The translations under genes and the position numbers were made by a program. From assembly GCA_964624795.1 (NCBI GenBank), contig CAZUZS010000001.1:1-64000 (forward strand): a DNA stretch of 64,000 nucleotides. Reading direction: 5' to 3'. A model generated the notes under the pieces. The model saw nothing but the letters and a program-made list of their open reading frames with translations, searched no databases and was not told where the DNA came from. Positions 1 to 7,326 of this stretch are shown here, piece by piece (position 1 is the first letter of the stretch; each line of letters begins with the position of its first letter). This DNA is from CAZUZS01 sp964624795. Lineage in GTDB: Bacteria > Calditrichota > Calditrichia > RBG-13-44-9.

Positions 1-1283
1 AGCCGCATAATCTGGCGAGACAGGCTCAGCCCAATTCCCGAGCCTTCCTTCTTGGTGGTAAAAAATGGTATGAAGATTTTGTCCTGCGCTTCTTCGGTGA
101 TCCCGGTCCCATTATCGGAAACCTGGATGATGACCCGCCCTCGGGAATCCAGCCTGGCACTTAGGCGGATTTTGGCATCCGTTTTCCCGTTCACCGCCTC
201 GGCGGCATTTTTTAGCAGGTTTAACAAAACCTGTTCGATTAGCTCCATGTCGGCAGTCAATTCCAGGCCGGGCGGTTCGATGCCGGAGAAAACATCGATC
301 TGTTTCTCCCTGTATTGCACACCGGTCATTTGTTGCACCCGCGCAAACAGTTCTCTAACGGGAAATATCTGAAAATTCGGCTTGGGCAGCCGTGTAAGAC
401 TACGGTAGGCTTGCACAAAATGCAGCAGCCCTTCACTGCGCTTCTGGATGGTCTGGACCGCACTGCGCACATCGGCGATGGTTTCGGCGCTGTTTTCATC
501 TTGTAGATTTCCGGGGGCGCCATCCGACAGCATCTCGTTAGCGGTGGAAGCAAGTGAGGAAATTGGTGTCACCGAATTCATGATTTCGTGGGTCAGCACC
601 CGGATCAGCTTTTGCCACGATTCCATCTCTTTTTCTTCCAATTCGCTCTGGATATTCTGGATGGACACCAGTTTGATGGCATCCCCCCCTAACCGGAATT
701 CAGTAGCATATATAACCAGTTGCAGAAGTTCGTCATCGTCCCACACCTTCACCAGGGTTTTATCTCCGGACTTCATTGCGAACAGTGTTTGCACCAGGCT
801 GGGGCTGAAACTGCCAAGCATGGTAAGATTCAGGATCTGCGATACATTGAGCAGTCGTTTGGCAGCATTGTTAATGAGCACCACTTCGCCACCCTCCTGG
901 AAGGCGATCAGGCCGATTCCCACATGCTGCACAACGGTCTGCAGATAGCGGTAATGCTCCTCCTTTTCGGAGCGGATGCGCTGGAAATCCTTTATCACCT
1001 CGGCAAATGTGGCGTTCAATTCCTCAAAGGAAGAACCCAGACCGCTCCCGGTGAAGGATTGTGAGAAATCCGCGTAGCGGATAGCCTGGAGAAACCGGCT
1101 CAGGTTCTGATTGGTCTTTTCCGAATAGTGAATGAGGCTGTAAACCAGGTAAACGGCAATCATCCCGACAATGGTGGCTGAGGCGTAAAGCCGGGTCATC
1201 AATAAAAGATAAAGAAAACCGTTTACTGCAATGCAGATCAGGACAATACGAAAAATAATTTGCAGGCGAAAGTTTCTATACAT
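1..1283 (-). CDS. Membrane sensor histidine kinase, NtrY-like (partial, C-terminus off the window)
   Basis: The reading frame is open from an ATG at 1283 to the window edge (427 codons, no stop reached). Two hydrophobic segments lie in about residues 8-50. A linker and PAS-like region (about 60-215) follow. The H-box is LIRVLTHEIMNSVTP with phospho-acceptor His232. The ATPase domain shows the N-box (LLNLLKNAAEAV), G1 (VSDNGTGI) and the F/G2 region (FFTTKKEGSGIGLS). It should autophosphorylate and pass phosphate to the response regulator encoded two genes upstream (inference from linkage). Its first ~215 residues closely resemble those of the adjacent phosphatase, so both probably sense the same signal. 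Only the extreme C-terminus is missing. Confidence 0.93.
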   Translation of the reverse strand, partial: MYRNFRLQIIFRIVLICIAVNGFLYLLLMTRLYASATIVGMIAVYLVYSLIHYSEKTNQNLSRFLQAIRYADFSQSFTGSGLGSSFEELNATFAEVIKDFQRIRSEKEEHYRYLQTVVQHVGIGLIAFQEGGEVVLINNAAKRLLNVSQILNLTMLGSFSPSLVQTLFAMKSGDKTLVKVWDDDELLQLVIYATEFRLGGDAIKLVSIQNIQSELEEKEMESWQKLIRVLTHEIMNSVTPISSLASTANEMLSDGAPGNLQDENSAETIADVRSAVQTIQKRSEGLLHFVQAYRSLTRLPKPNFQIFPVRELFARVQQMTGVQYREKQIDVFSGIEPPGLELTADMELIEQVLLNLLKNAAEAVNGKTDAKIRLSARLDSRGRVIIQVSDNGTGITEEAQDKIFIPFFTTKKEGSGIGLSLSRQIMR

Positions 1284-1427
1284 CTTCTGCCGGTTTGGTG
1301 GTTTGGATTTTTGATATTATTTCTTTTCAATGCGATCGGCCAGATTTGGTCAGCAGTCAGTCGCTGGAGTGTCAAAAATTATTTTGATCAATCTGTCCTT
1401 TTTCCGAAGGCGTGCCCTCGCAAGCCC

Positions 1428-1454
1428 TTTCACGTTTGACGTTTCACCTGTCAC
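1428..1454. repeat. Short intergenic word repeat (TTTCACGTTTGACG type)
   Basis: The 182-bp gap between the phosphatase and kinase genes holds reiterated words TTTCACGTTTGACG followed by TTTCACCTGTCAC. A similar but reverse-oriented run (GTGAAAAGTGAAACATG) is at 45052-45068. Function unknown; the words resemble those seen at the flanks of IVP-type elements elsewhere in this window. Confidence 0.5.
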
Positions 1455-1465
1455 ATCGTTATCGC

Positions 1466-2863
1466 CTACCTCACCTTGAGGGCGATCATGGTCATGTCGT
1501 CATGGGGAGGCGCGTCGGCTATGAAGTCTTCGATGGCTGAGCAAACGGCATCAATCATTTGTCCGGCAGTTTTGCTGCTGTTCGCGCGAATCACCTGCGT
1601 CAACCTTTCCTCGCCGTATTCCTGCAAGTTCCTGTTCATGGCTTCGGTAAAACCGTCGGTGTAGAAAATGAACCAGTCGCCGGGCCGGAGGTGAATAGTT
1701 TCAGTTTGAATCACTTCTTCGAATATTTTGCCTTCTTCCAGGCCCAGACCGATTCCCGCCGGCCGTATCATGCGAACCTCGTCATCGGCAGCGGAATAGT
1801 GGAGAGCCGGATTGTGCCCGGCGCGGCTGCAGACAATCGTGCGGGACGCGGCATCCAGTAGCGCAAAAAACAGGCTGACAAACGAACCGCGCTCCATCGT
1901 CCGGTATAAAAGATGATTTACCTTAATCAAAACATCCCTGGGAGAAATGTGGTTAATGCAATTGGATTGGATCATCCCTTTAGTCAGCGTCATATAGAAT
2001 GCAGCCGGCACGCCCTTCCCGGAAACATCGCCGATCAACATTCCCAGCCTGTTTTCTCCTACTGAGAGGAAATCGTAGTAATCGCCGCCCACCTCTTCTG
2101 CGGGGAGGCAAACGCTGGCGATATCGTAGCCATCCACCTGCGGATCGGATTTAGGCAATAGGGAGTTCTGCACCTGGCGGGCGATTTCCAACTCCCTGGA
2201 CAGGCGCTCGCGTTCAATTTCACTCTGGATGTCCTGTAAAGAAACCAGTGTATAGAGCTCGCCGTGCAACTTGAATTCAGTCGCGTTTATGGCCAGATGC
2301 AGCAGCTTCTCATTCTCGCCGATCTTTACCAGGGCATTTTCACCCGGCTTGAGATGCAGAAGCGTCCGGGTGAGCGAACCGCTGAATTTTTCCAGCAGCT
2401 TTATGTTTTTCAGTTGATTTACATTCAACAGTCGTTTCGCAGCGTTGTTGAGAATCTCCACCTCTCCATCGGATTTAAAAGTGATGACGCCAATCCCCAC
2501 ATGCTGCACAACCGTCTGCAGGTAGCGGAAATTCTCTTCCTTTTCCGAGCGCAATTCCAGAAATCTGTCGGTCACCCTGCCGAACGCATCTGCCAGCTCG
2601 CCAAATGAAGGGCCGAGGTGCCGAATCGAGACGGTTTGCGTGAAGTCGGCATGTTCGACTGAATCCAGGAACCGGATTAATTCCCGGTTGGTTCGCTCGG
2701 CGAAAACAATCAGGGAGTAGACCTCGAATATGATGATCAACGCGACCAGGAATGGCAGCATGGTAAAATGGGTTTCCTCCAGCAAGTAAAGGAAGAGGAA
2801 GATTGTTGCACTCAGCAGCAGGACGCGGAAAATAAGATTTATTCGAAATCGGTTAAACACCAT
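1466..2863 (-). CDS. RsbU/SpoIIE-type PP2C serine phosphatase with membrane and PAS-like sensor
   Basis: Predicted 465-residue protein. It has an N-terminal hydrophobic hairpin (about 8-52), a PAS-like region (about 110-220), and a PP2C phosphatase domain (about 235-465). Metal-binding and active-site motifs are visible: GGDYYDF, GDVSGKGVPAAFY, SRAGHNPALHY, YTDGFTEAM and PHDDMTMIAL. Such phosphatases usually dephosphorylate STAS anti-anti-sigma factors in partner-switching pathways; no STAS or RsbW gene is in the window. I chose the ATG at 2863 (MVFNRFRINL) because it aligns with the start of the paralogous kinase; an upstream ATG at 2893 is in frame. The gene overlaps the regulator's 3' end by 11 bp, indicating translational coupling. 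Confidence 0.9.
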   Translation of the reverse strand: MVFNRFRINLIFRVLLLSATIFLFLYLLEETHFTMLPFLVALIIIFEVYSLIVFAERTNRELIRFLDSVEHADFTQTVSIRHLGPSFGELADAFGRVTDRFLELRSEKEENFRYLQTVVQHVGIGVITFKSDGEVEILNNAAKRLLNVNQLKNIKLLEKFSGSLTRTLLHLKPGENALVKIGENEKLLHLAINATEFKLHGELYTLVSLQDIQSEIERERLSRELEIARQVQNSLLPKSDPQVDGYDIASVCLPAEEVGGDYYDFLSVGENRLGMLIGDVSGKGVPAAFYMTLTKGMIQSNCINHISPRDVLIKVNHLLYRTMERGSFVSLFFALLDAASRTIVCSRAGHNPALHYSAADDEVRMIRPAGIGLGLEEGKIFEEVIQTETIHLRPGDWFIFYTDGFTEAMNRNLQEYGEERLTQVIRANSSKTAGQMIDAVCSAIEDFIADAPPHDDMTMIALKVR

Positions 2864-4229
2864 ATTTCTCCATTCTCCGATAAAGGGAAGCACGTGTCAA
2901 TCCCAATTCCGTGGCCGCCTGGCTCACATTCCCGTTATGCTTTTTCAATGTTTTTTGAATGACAATTTTCTCAACCTTTTCCAGGTTATAATCATCAAAT
3001 ACCAGCCCCTCCGCCCTGGCTTCGGACGTGGAGAAGAAGAAATCGGACGGCTGCAGAATTTGCGAATCACTCATGATAATGGAGCGCTCGATGGCGTGCT
3101 GCAATTCCCGAACATTTCCCGGCCAGGCATATTTTTCAAGCTTTTTTAAGGTGGCGGGAGCGAGACGTTTCAGCGGCTTGTTATATTTTTTTGAATAATG
3201 AGAAATAAAATGATCGGCCAAAAGCCGCAGATCTTCAACCCGTTCGCGCAGCGGCGGCAACTTGATTTCCACAGTGTTAATACGGTAGAGCAGGTCCTGC
3301 CGGAACTGGTTTTCCGCCACCATTTCGGAGATCGGCATGTTGGTGGCGCAAATCAACCGGATATCGATCGGCTGCGGCTTGTTCGATCCCACACGGGTCA
3401 CTTGACGATTCTGGATGACGGTCAACAGCTTTGCCTGCAGTGCCAGCGGCAGATTCCCGATTTCATCCAGAAAGAGCGTGCCGCCGGAAGCGATCTCGAA
3501 ACGCCCCGCCCGATCCTCTTTGGCGTCCGTGAACGCGCCCTTCACGTGCCCAAACAACTCGCTTTCGAAAAGCGTCTCGCTGATTGCACCCATGTCTACA
3601 CTGATAAACACTTTATCTGCCCGCAACGAATGGCGGTGAATGGCCCTTGCCACCAGCTCCTTGCCAGTCCCATTCTCTCCCAGGATCAGGACATTGACAT
3701 CCGTTTTGGCAACTTTTTTAATATTGGCAAATACCTCCTGCATGGCAGCGCCGCTTCCGATCATTTCCTGGAAACGGTGATCGATATCGGCGCTGAGCTG
3801 TTTCTGTTGCGAACGTAACTGGTCGGCTTCCAATCGTGAAGCGCGAAGCTGCAGGGCAGCCGAAATGGTTGACAGCAGTTTTTCATTCTGCCACGGTTTG
3901 AGAACAAAATCCGTGGCACCCTCCTTCACCGCCCGCACAGCGGTTTCCACATCGCCAAAGGCGGTAATCAGAATCACGACAGCCGAGGGATCGTTTTCCA
4001 GAATTTTATCCAGCCAGTAAAATCCTTCCGCACCGCTTGCTACATCCTGCGTAAAATTCATATCGAGTAAGATAACATCATAGGATTCATTTTTTAACAA
4101 AACCGGAATCATTTGCGGATTCTTTTCCGTATGCACGAGTGCCACATGCTTTTTTAACAATAAGGAGGCGGCAAATAGAACATCTTCATCATCATCAACA
4201 ATCAAAATTTTTCCGGTTCTCTGATGCAT
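2853..4229 (-). CDS. Sigma-54-dependent response regulator (NtrC/AtoC type)
   Basis: 458 residues with three domains. The receiver domain (1-125) has the acidic pocket D12-D14, the phospho-acceptor Asp56 and Lys111. The AAA+ domain (about 155-385) has Walker A GENGTGKE (184-191), the sigma-54 contact loop as GAFTDA (231-236) rather than the classical GAFTGA, and Walker B TLFLDE (251-256). A Fis-type helix-turn-helix closes the protein (NVSQAATELGLTRASLYRR). It should activate sigma-54 promoters after phosphorylation, presumably by the kinase in the same operon. It is divergent from the adaptor and ABC array, with a palindrome and a -24/-12-like site between them, so the array is the likely target. 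First gene of its operon. Confidence 0.95.
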   Translation of the reverse strand: MHQRTGKILIVDDDEDVLFAASLLLKKHVALVHTEKNPQMIPVLLKNESYDVILLDMNFTQDVASGAEGFYWLDKILENDPSAVVILITAFGDVETAVRAVKEGATDFVLKPWQNEKLLSTISAALQLRASRLEADQLRSQQKQLSADIDHRFQEMIGSGAAMQEVFANIKKVAKTDVNVLILGENGTGKELVARAIHRHSLRADKVFISVDMGAISETLFESELFGHVKGAFTDAKEDRAGRFEIASGGTLFLDEIGNLPLALQAKLLTVIQNRQVTRVGSNKPQPIDIRLICATNMPISEMVAENQFRQDLLYRINTVEIKLPPLRERVEDLRLLADHFISHYSKKYNKPLKRLAPATLKKLEKYAWPGNVRELQHAIERSIIMSDSQILQPSDFFFSTSEARAEGLVFDDYNLEKVEKIVIQKTLKKHNGNVSQAATELGLTRASLYRRMEKYGV

Positions 4230-4430
4230 TGCAATCTCCGGTGATTCGCATAAACGCTATAATAATATACTGTTTTCCATTTTTAATTAAAAATTATTTT
4301 AGAGAAACGGGCAAAATCCATTCCTTAAAAACAATTCATACGATGGCAGACGGGAAAAAGTTAAGACAAAGATGTTTCGCGAGTCACGACTGCCCACTTA
4401 TTTTGGATATGAGCATCGAAGCTCGCAAAT

Positions 4431-4448
4431 GTGTCCGCTGGCGGACAC
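4431..4448. promoter_or_regulatory. Candidate upstream activating site for the sigma-54 regulator
   Basis: GTGTCCGC-TG-GCGGACAC is a perfect inverted repeat with 8-bp arms and a 2-bp centre. It lies about 80 bp upstream of the -24/-12-like element and 140-155 bp upstream of the adaptor start, the usual place for an enhancer bound by an NtrC-type dimer. Binding by the adjacent regulator is inferred. Confidence 0.6.
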
Positions 4449-4519
4449 GCACTGTATCGCCAGCGAACAATGAAAAAGATAACATGTTCAAGAATTCCAA
4501 TGTATTCAACAAAAACAAT

Positions 4520-4538
4520 TTGGCATATTCTTTGACGC
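4520..4538 (+). promoter_or_regulatory. Candidate sigma-54 promoter of the adaptor/ABC array
   Basis: TTGGCAT-ATTC-TTTGAC: the -24 element TTGGCA is well matched, and GG is followed after exactly 10 bases by GA where GC is consensus. The site is about 50 bp upstream of the adaptor start. The -12 deviation lowers confidence. The same bases include a possible sigma-70 -35 box (TTGACG, 4532-4537) with only a poor -10 (TACTGT) 17 bp later. Confidence 0.45.
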
Positions 4539-4586
4539 AAATAAACAGAGGGATTACTGTAAGCTGTAAATATTGAAGGAGTGAAA

Positions 4587-5837
4587 ATGGATCGAAAAAT
4601 CGAAAGAAAAAAATGGACACCTAAAAAAATCGGCGTTATCGCGGCAGCATCGCTGGCCGTTTTTTTAATCGTGTACAGCTTCCTGTTCGGAGACAGCAGC
4701 TCCAAACTGAATGTAGAAACGGAGAGGATTACAATCTCAACGGTTTCCAAAGGACCATTCCAGGAGTACATACCGGTGACCGGCAGTGTTGTCCCTATTA
4801 AAACCGTTTACCTGGATGCCATCGAAGGCGGCCGTGTGGAGACGAAATACATCGAGGAAGGCAGCCTGGTGGAAAAAGGCGACCAGATCCTGAAGCTGGA
4901 TAACACAAACCTGCAGCTTGATATCATGTATCGGGAGGCGGAGTTGTTCCAGCAGATCAATAATTTGCGAAACACACGACTGGAAATGGAACGCAATCGT
5001 CTGGATTTGAAAGGGCAGATACTGGATCTGAATTTCCAGCTTCAAAAGCAGAAAAGGCTGTTTGAGCGCAGCAAGGATCTTTTCAGCAAGAGACTGATCT
5101 CGGAGGAGGAGTTCGAGCAATCCAGAGACCAATACCAGTATCTGACCAAACACCGCCAGTTGATACTGCAGACCCACAAACAGGATTCGCTTTTTCGGCA
5201 GGTGCAGATACACCAGTTGGAGCAATCGGTGAACCGGATGCAGACCAACCTGGAGATCGTAAAGCAAAAACTGGAGAACCTGGTAATCCGGGCGCCTATC
5301 AGCGGACAGCTCACATCACTGAATATTGAGATCGGCGAATCCAAGTCGCCGGGCGAACGTCTGGGCCAGATTGACGTGCTGGACAGCTTCAAGGTGCGGG
5401 TGGATGTGGATGAATATTACATTGCACGGATTGAGATAGGCAAAAAAGGAGCGTTCGATTTTGCAGGGAAATCTTATGATCTGGCAATCAAGAAAATTTA
5501 CCCGGAAGTGGTTAACGGCCGGTTCGGTGTGGACATGTATTTCGAGGGCGAAGTGCCGCAGGGAATCCGCCGCGGGCAAACCCTGCATATCCGCCTGGCT
5601 TTAGGCGATCTCTCGGAAGCGACGCTGTTGGCGCGTGGCGGATTTTACCAGAAAACCGGCGGGCAGTGGGTCTACGTTCTGGACAGTTCGGGTAAAGTTG
5701 CGCATAAGGAGGCCATCAAGCTGGGCCGCCAGAATCCCCAATATTTCGAGGTCCTGGAAGGCCTACGTCCCGGAGATAAAGTCATCACCTCCTCTTACGA
5801 AACGTTTGGCGAGAATGACAAGTTGGTGTTGAAATAA
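4587..5837 (+). CDS. HlyD/MacA-family periplasmic adaptor of the ABC array
   Basis: 416 residues with an N-terminal membrane anchor (about 15-35, no lipobox). A lipoyl half-motif follows (VETKYIEEGSLVEKGDQIL), then a long coiled-coil hairpin (about 105-225, many Gln, Glu and Leu), the second lipoyl half (LVIRAPISGQLTSLNIEIGE), a beta-barrel and a C-terminal membrane-proximal region. Such proteins couple an inner-membrane MacB-type pump to an outer-membrane channel; no TolC-like gene is in the window. The start is ATG 4587, which has AAGGAG five bases upstream; an in-frame GTG at 4581 overlaps that ribosome-binding site. It is the only adaptor for twelve permeases. Confidence 0.93.
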   Translation: MDRKIERKKWTPKKIGVIAAASLAVFLIVYSFLFGDSSSKLNVETERITISTVSKGPFQEYIPVTGSVVPIKTVYLDAIEGGRVETKYIEEGSLVEKGDQILKLDNTNLQLDIMYREAELFQQINNLRNTRLEMERNRLDLKGQILDLNFQLQKQKRLFERSKDLFSKRLISEEEFEQSRDQYQYLTKHRQLILQTHKQDSLFRQVQIHQLEQSVNRMQTNLEIVKQKLENLVIRAPISGQLTSLNIEIGESKSPGERLGQIDVLDSFKVRVDVDEYYIARIEIGKKGAFDFAGKSYDLAIKKIYPEVVNGRFGVDMYFEGEVPQGIRRGQTLHIRLALGDLSEATLLARGGFYQKTGGQWVYVLDSSGKVAHKEAIKLGRQNPQYFEVLEGLRPGDKVITSSYETFGENDKLVLK

Positions 5838-6269
5838 GCTGTCAGCGTTCAGCCGCCAGCACTAAGCTAAGAATATTAGTAGATAATGGGACATTTAATG
5901 AAAGACTTCAGAAAATTGCAGGTGTGGGAAAAGAGTCACCAACTAATTCTGGCGATTTATAAATCAACTAAAAATTTTCCGAAAGAGGAGATGTACGGAT
6001 TGACAAGCCAAATTAGGAGGGCTGGCATCTCTATCCCTTCGAACATCGCTGAAGGTTGTGGCAGGGCCAGTGACGCCGAATTTTCACGCTTCCTCCAAAT
6101 CTCATTTGGATCAGCCTCGGAACTTGAGTACCAAATTTTGCTTTCACGAGACCTGGGTTTTCTAAACGATGTAACTTATGAAACACTAAATTCACAACTT
6201 ATCGAAATAAAACGTATGCTGATTTCATTAATACAAAAGCTGAAAGCTGATCGCTGAAGGCTGACAGCT
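5837..6269 (+). mobile_element. IVP-type insertion: four-helix-bundle gene bounded by inverted repeats
   Basis: AGCTGTCAGCGTTCAGC (5837-5853) and GCTGAAGGCTGACAGCT (6253-6269) are inverted copies matching at 16 of 17 positions. They enclose a single gene of the four-helix-bundle IVP/S23 family. The left repeat begins at the last base of the adaptor stop codon, and the right repeat contains the gene's own TGA. No target-site duplication is evident. The unit sits between two genes (adaptor, ATPase) that are normally adjacent, so insertion is the simplest reading; the mobility mechanism is unknown. Confidence 0.6.
5898..6257 (+). CDS. Four-helix-bundle protein, IVP/S23 family
   Basis: 119 residues. 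It starts MKDFRKLQVWEKSHQL and has the family hallmark region SQIRRAGISIPSNIAEGCGR in the middle, followed by a long C-terminal helix; length fits the family (about 115-130). Relatives were first seen in intervening sequences of 23S rRNA genes and resemble the diversity-generating-retroelement protein Avd; their biochemical role is not established. I chose ATG 5898 over ATG 5886 because family members start at this position and GGGA precedes it. No reverse transcriptase or rRNA gene is nearby. It is unrelated to transport and interrupts the adaptor-ATPase operon. Confidence 0.9.
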   Translation: MKDFRKLQVWEKSHQLILAIYKSTKNFPKEEMYGLTSQIRRAGISIPSNIAEGCGRASDAEFSRFLQISFGSASELEYQILLSRDLGFLNDVTYETLNSQLIEIKRMLISLIQKLKADR

Positions 6270-6296
6270 CTCAAAAACCAAAGGAGAACAACACAC

Positions 6297-7007
6297 ATGA
6301 CCAGCAACAACAACTCAATCATCAGGACAAAGGATTTGCAAAAAGTGTATACCACAGAAGAAGTGGAGACAACGGCCCTGAATAATGTAAATGTGGAAAT
6401 CAGGAGCGGCGAATTCGTTTCGATCATGGGACCATCCGGGTGTGGTAAATCTACCCTGCTGAATATCCTCGGTTTACTCGACAATCCGAATTCCGGCGAG
6501 TATTTCTTCCTGGAACATGAAGTGTCCAAATTTTCGGAGCGAAAACGGGCCAGCCTGCGAAAATCCAATATCGGGTTCGTGTTCCAGAGTTTTAACCTGA
6601 TAGACGAACTGACCGTCTATGAGAATGTGGAGTTGCCTCTTCTCTACCTGGGAATGTCCGGTTCCGACCGAAAAAAACGGGTGGAAGAGGTTTTGGAACA
6701 GATGCAAATCATGCACCGCAGGAACCATTTTCCCCAGCAGCTTTCCGGCGGCCAGCAGCAGCGTGTGGCAGTAGGCAGAGCGGTGGTCGCCCGTCCCAAG
6801 ATCATTCTGGCCGACGAACCAACCGGCAACCTGGATTCATCGCACGGCGATGAAGTCATGAAACTGCTTACCGATCTAAATGGAAACGGCACCACTATTG
6901 TAATGGTTACCCACTCACCCGCTTACGCGGAATACGGCCACCGCACCATCCACCTGTTCGACGGCCATGTGGTGACGGAAAATATTAAAGAGCAGTTTCA
7001 CGTTTAG
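6297..7007 (+). CDS. ABC transporter ATPase, MacB/LolD type (first)
   Basis: 236 residues with all nucleotide-binding motifs: Walker A GPSGCGKS (45-52), Q-loop FVFQSFNL, signature LSGGQQQR (149-156), Walker B IILADE followed by PTGNLD, and H-loop VTHS. The stand-alone ATPase is typical of MacB-like systems where the permease has no fused ATPase domain. The start has AAAGGAG ten bases upstream. It should energise one or more of the permeases that follow; with only two ATPases for twelve permeases it is probably shared. The short C-terminal tail (NIKEQFHV) follows directly after the last strand. Confidence 0.95.
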   Translation: MTSNNNSIIRTKDLQKVYTTEEVETTALNNVNVEIRSGEFVSIMGPSGCGKSTLLNILGLLDNPNSGEYFFLEHEVSKFSERKRASLRKSNIGFVFQSFNLIDELTVYENVELPLLYLGMSGSDRKKRVEEVLEQMQIMHRRNHFPQQLSGGQQQRVAVGRAVVARPKIILADEPTGNLDSSHGDEVMKLLTDLNGNGTTIVMVTHSPAYAEYGHRTIHLFDGHVVTENIKEQFHV

Positions 7008-7326
7008 TGCGAACCTTGCATCCGGAAGCCGAACTCAAAATAGACATGTGGAATCTCTATTAGCACGATTAGTCGGCTGATCCGTTGTGGTTGATCTGGA
7101 TACTTTCCAGCATCCGGGGGCAAATAAGGCTTCCCGGGCGAAGATAAGTGCCAGGGCCAGCTAATAATGCAGCATTGAATAATTTCCTCTTAGACAACAT
7201 GGGGGACGGCGCTGGGAAAATCCCAATTTTTCACTGGATGATAAATATAAAGAATATCCGGTTAATCCTGTCTATCCTGTCAAAAGGGAAGATCAATTTA
7301 AATAAAGAACATCAAGGAAAAATGGA
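7008..7326. other. Gap between ATPase and first permease with a CCTGTC word repeat
   Basis: 319 bp with no credible gene. At 7260-7285 it carries CGGTTAATCCTGTC followed by TATCCTGTCAAAA, nearly the same words as in the gap before the last permease (37221-37270). The rest shows no clear structure. Confidence 0.6.

Larger units (their letters stand above)
4230..4586. other. Divergent regulatory region, no gene
   Basis: The 357-bp gap separates the divergent regulator and adaptor genes. It contains a perfect palindrome (4431-4448), a -24/-12-like element (4520-4538), an overlapping sigma-70-like TTGACG and a smaller GAGC/GCTC hairpin at about 4411-4424. No plausible coding sequence on either strand. 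Confidence 0.7.

Noticed and set aside
52..1064. Plus-strand frames opposite the kinase and phosphatase genes
   Set aside because: They are shadows of the clearly coding minus strand and match no family.
4139..4771. Frames of 136-145 codons across the divergent regulatory region
   Set aside because: They overlap real genes on either side, lack ribosome-binding sites and have low-quality composition.
5837..6269. Target-site duplication around the intact IVP unit
   Set aside because: The bases just outside the inverted repeats do not form a convincing direct repeat.
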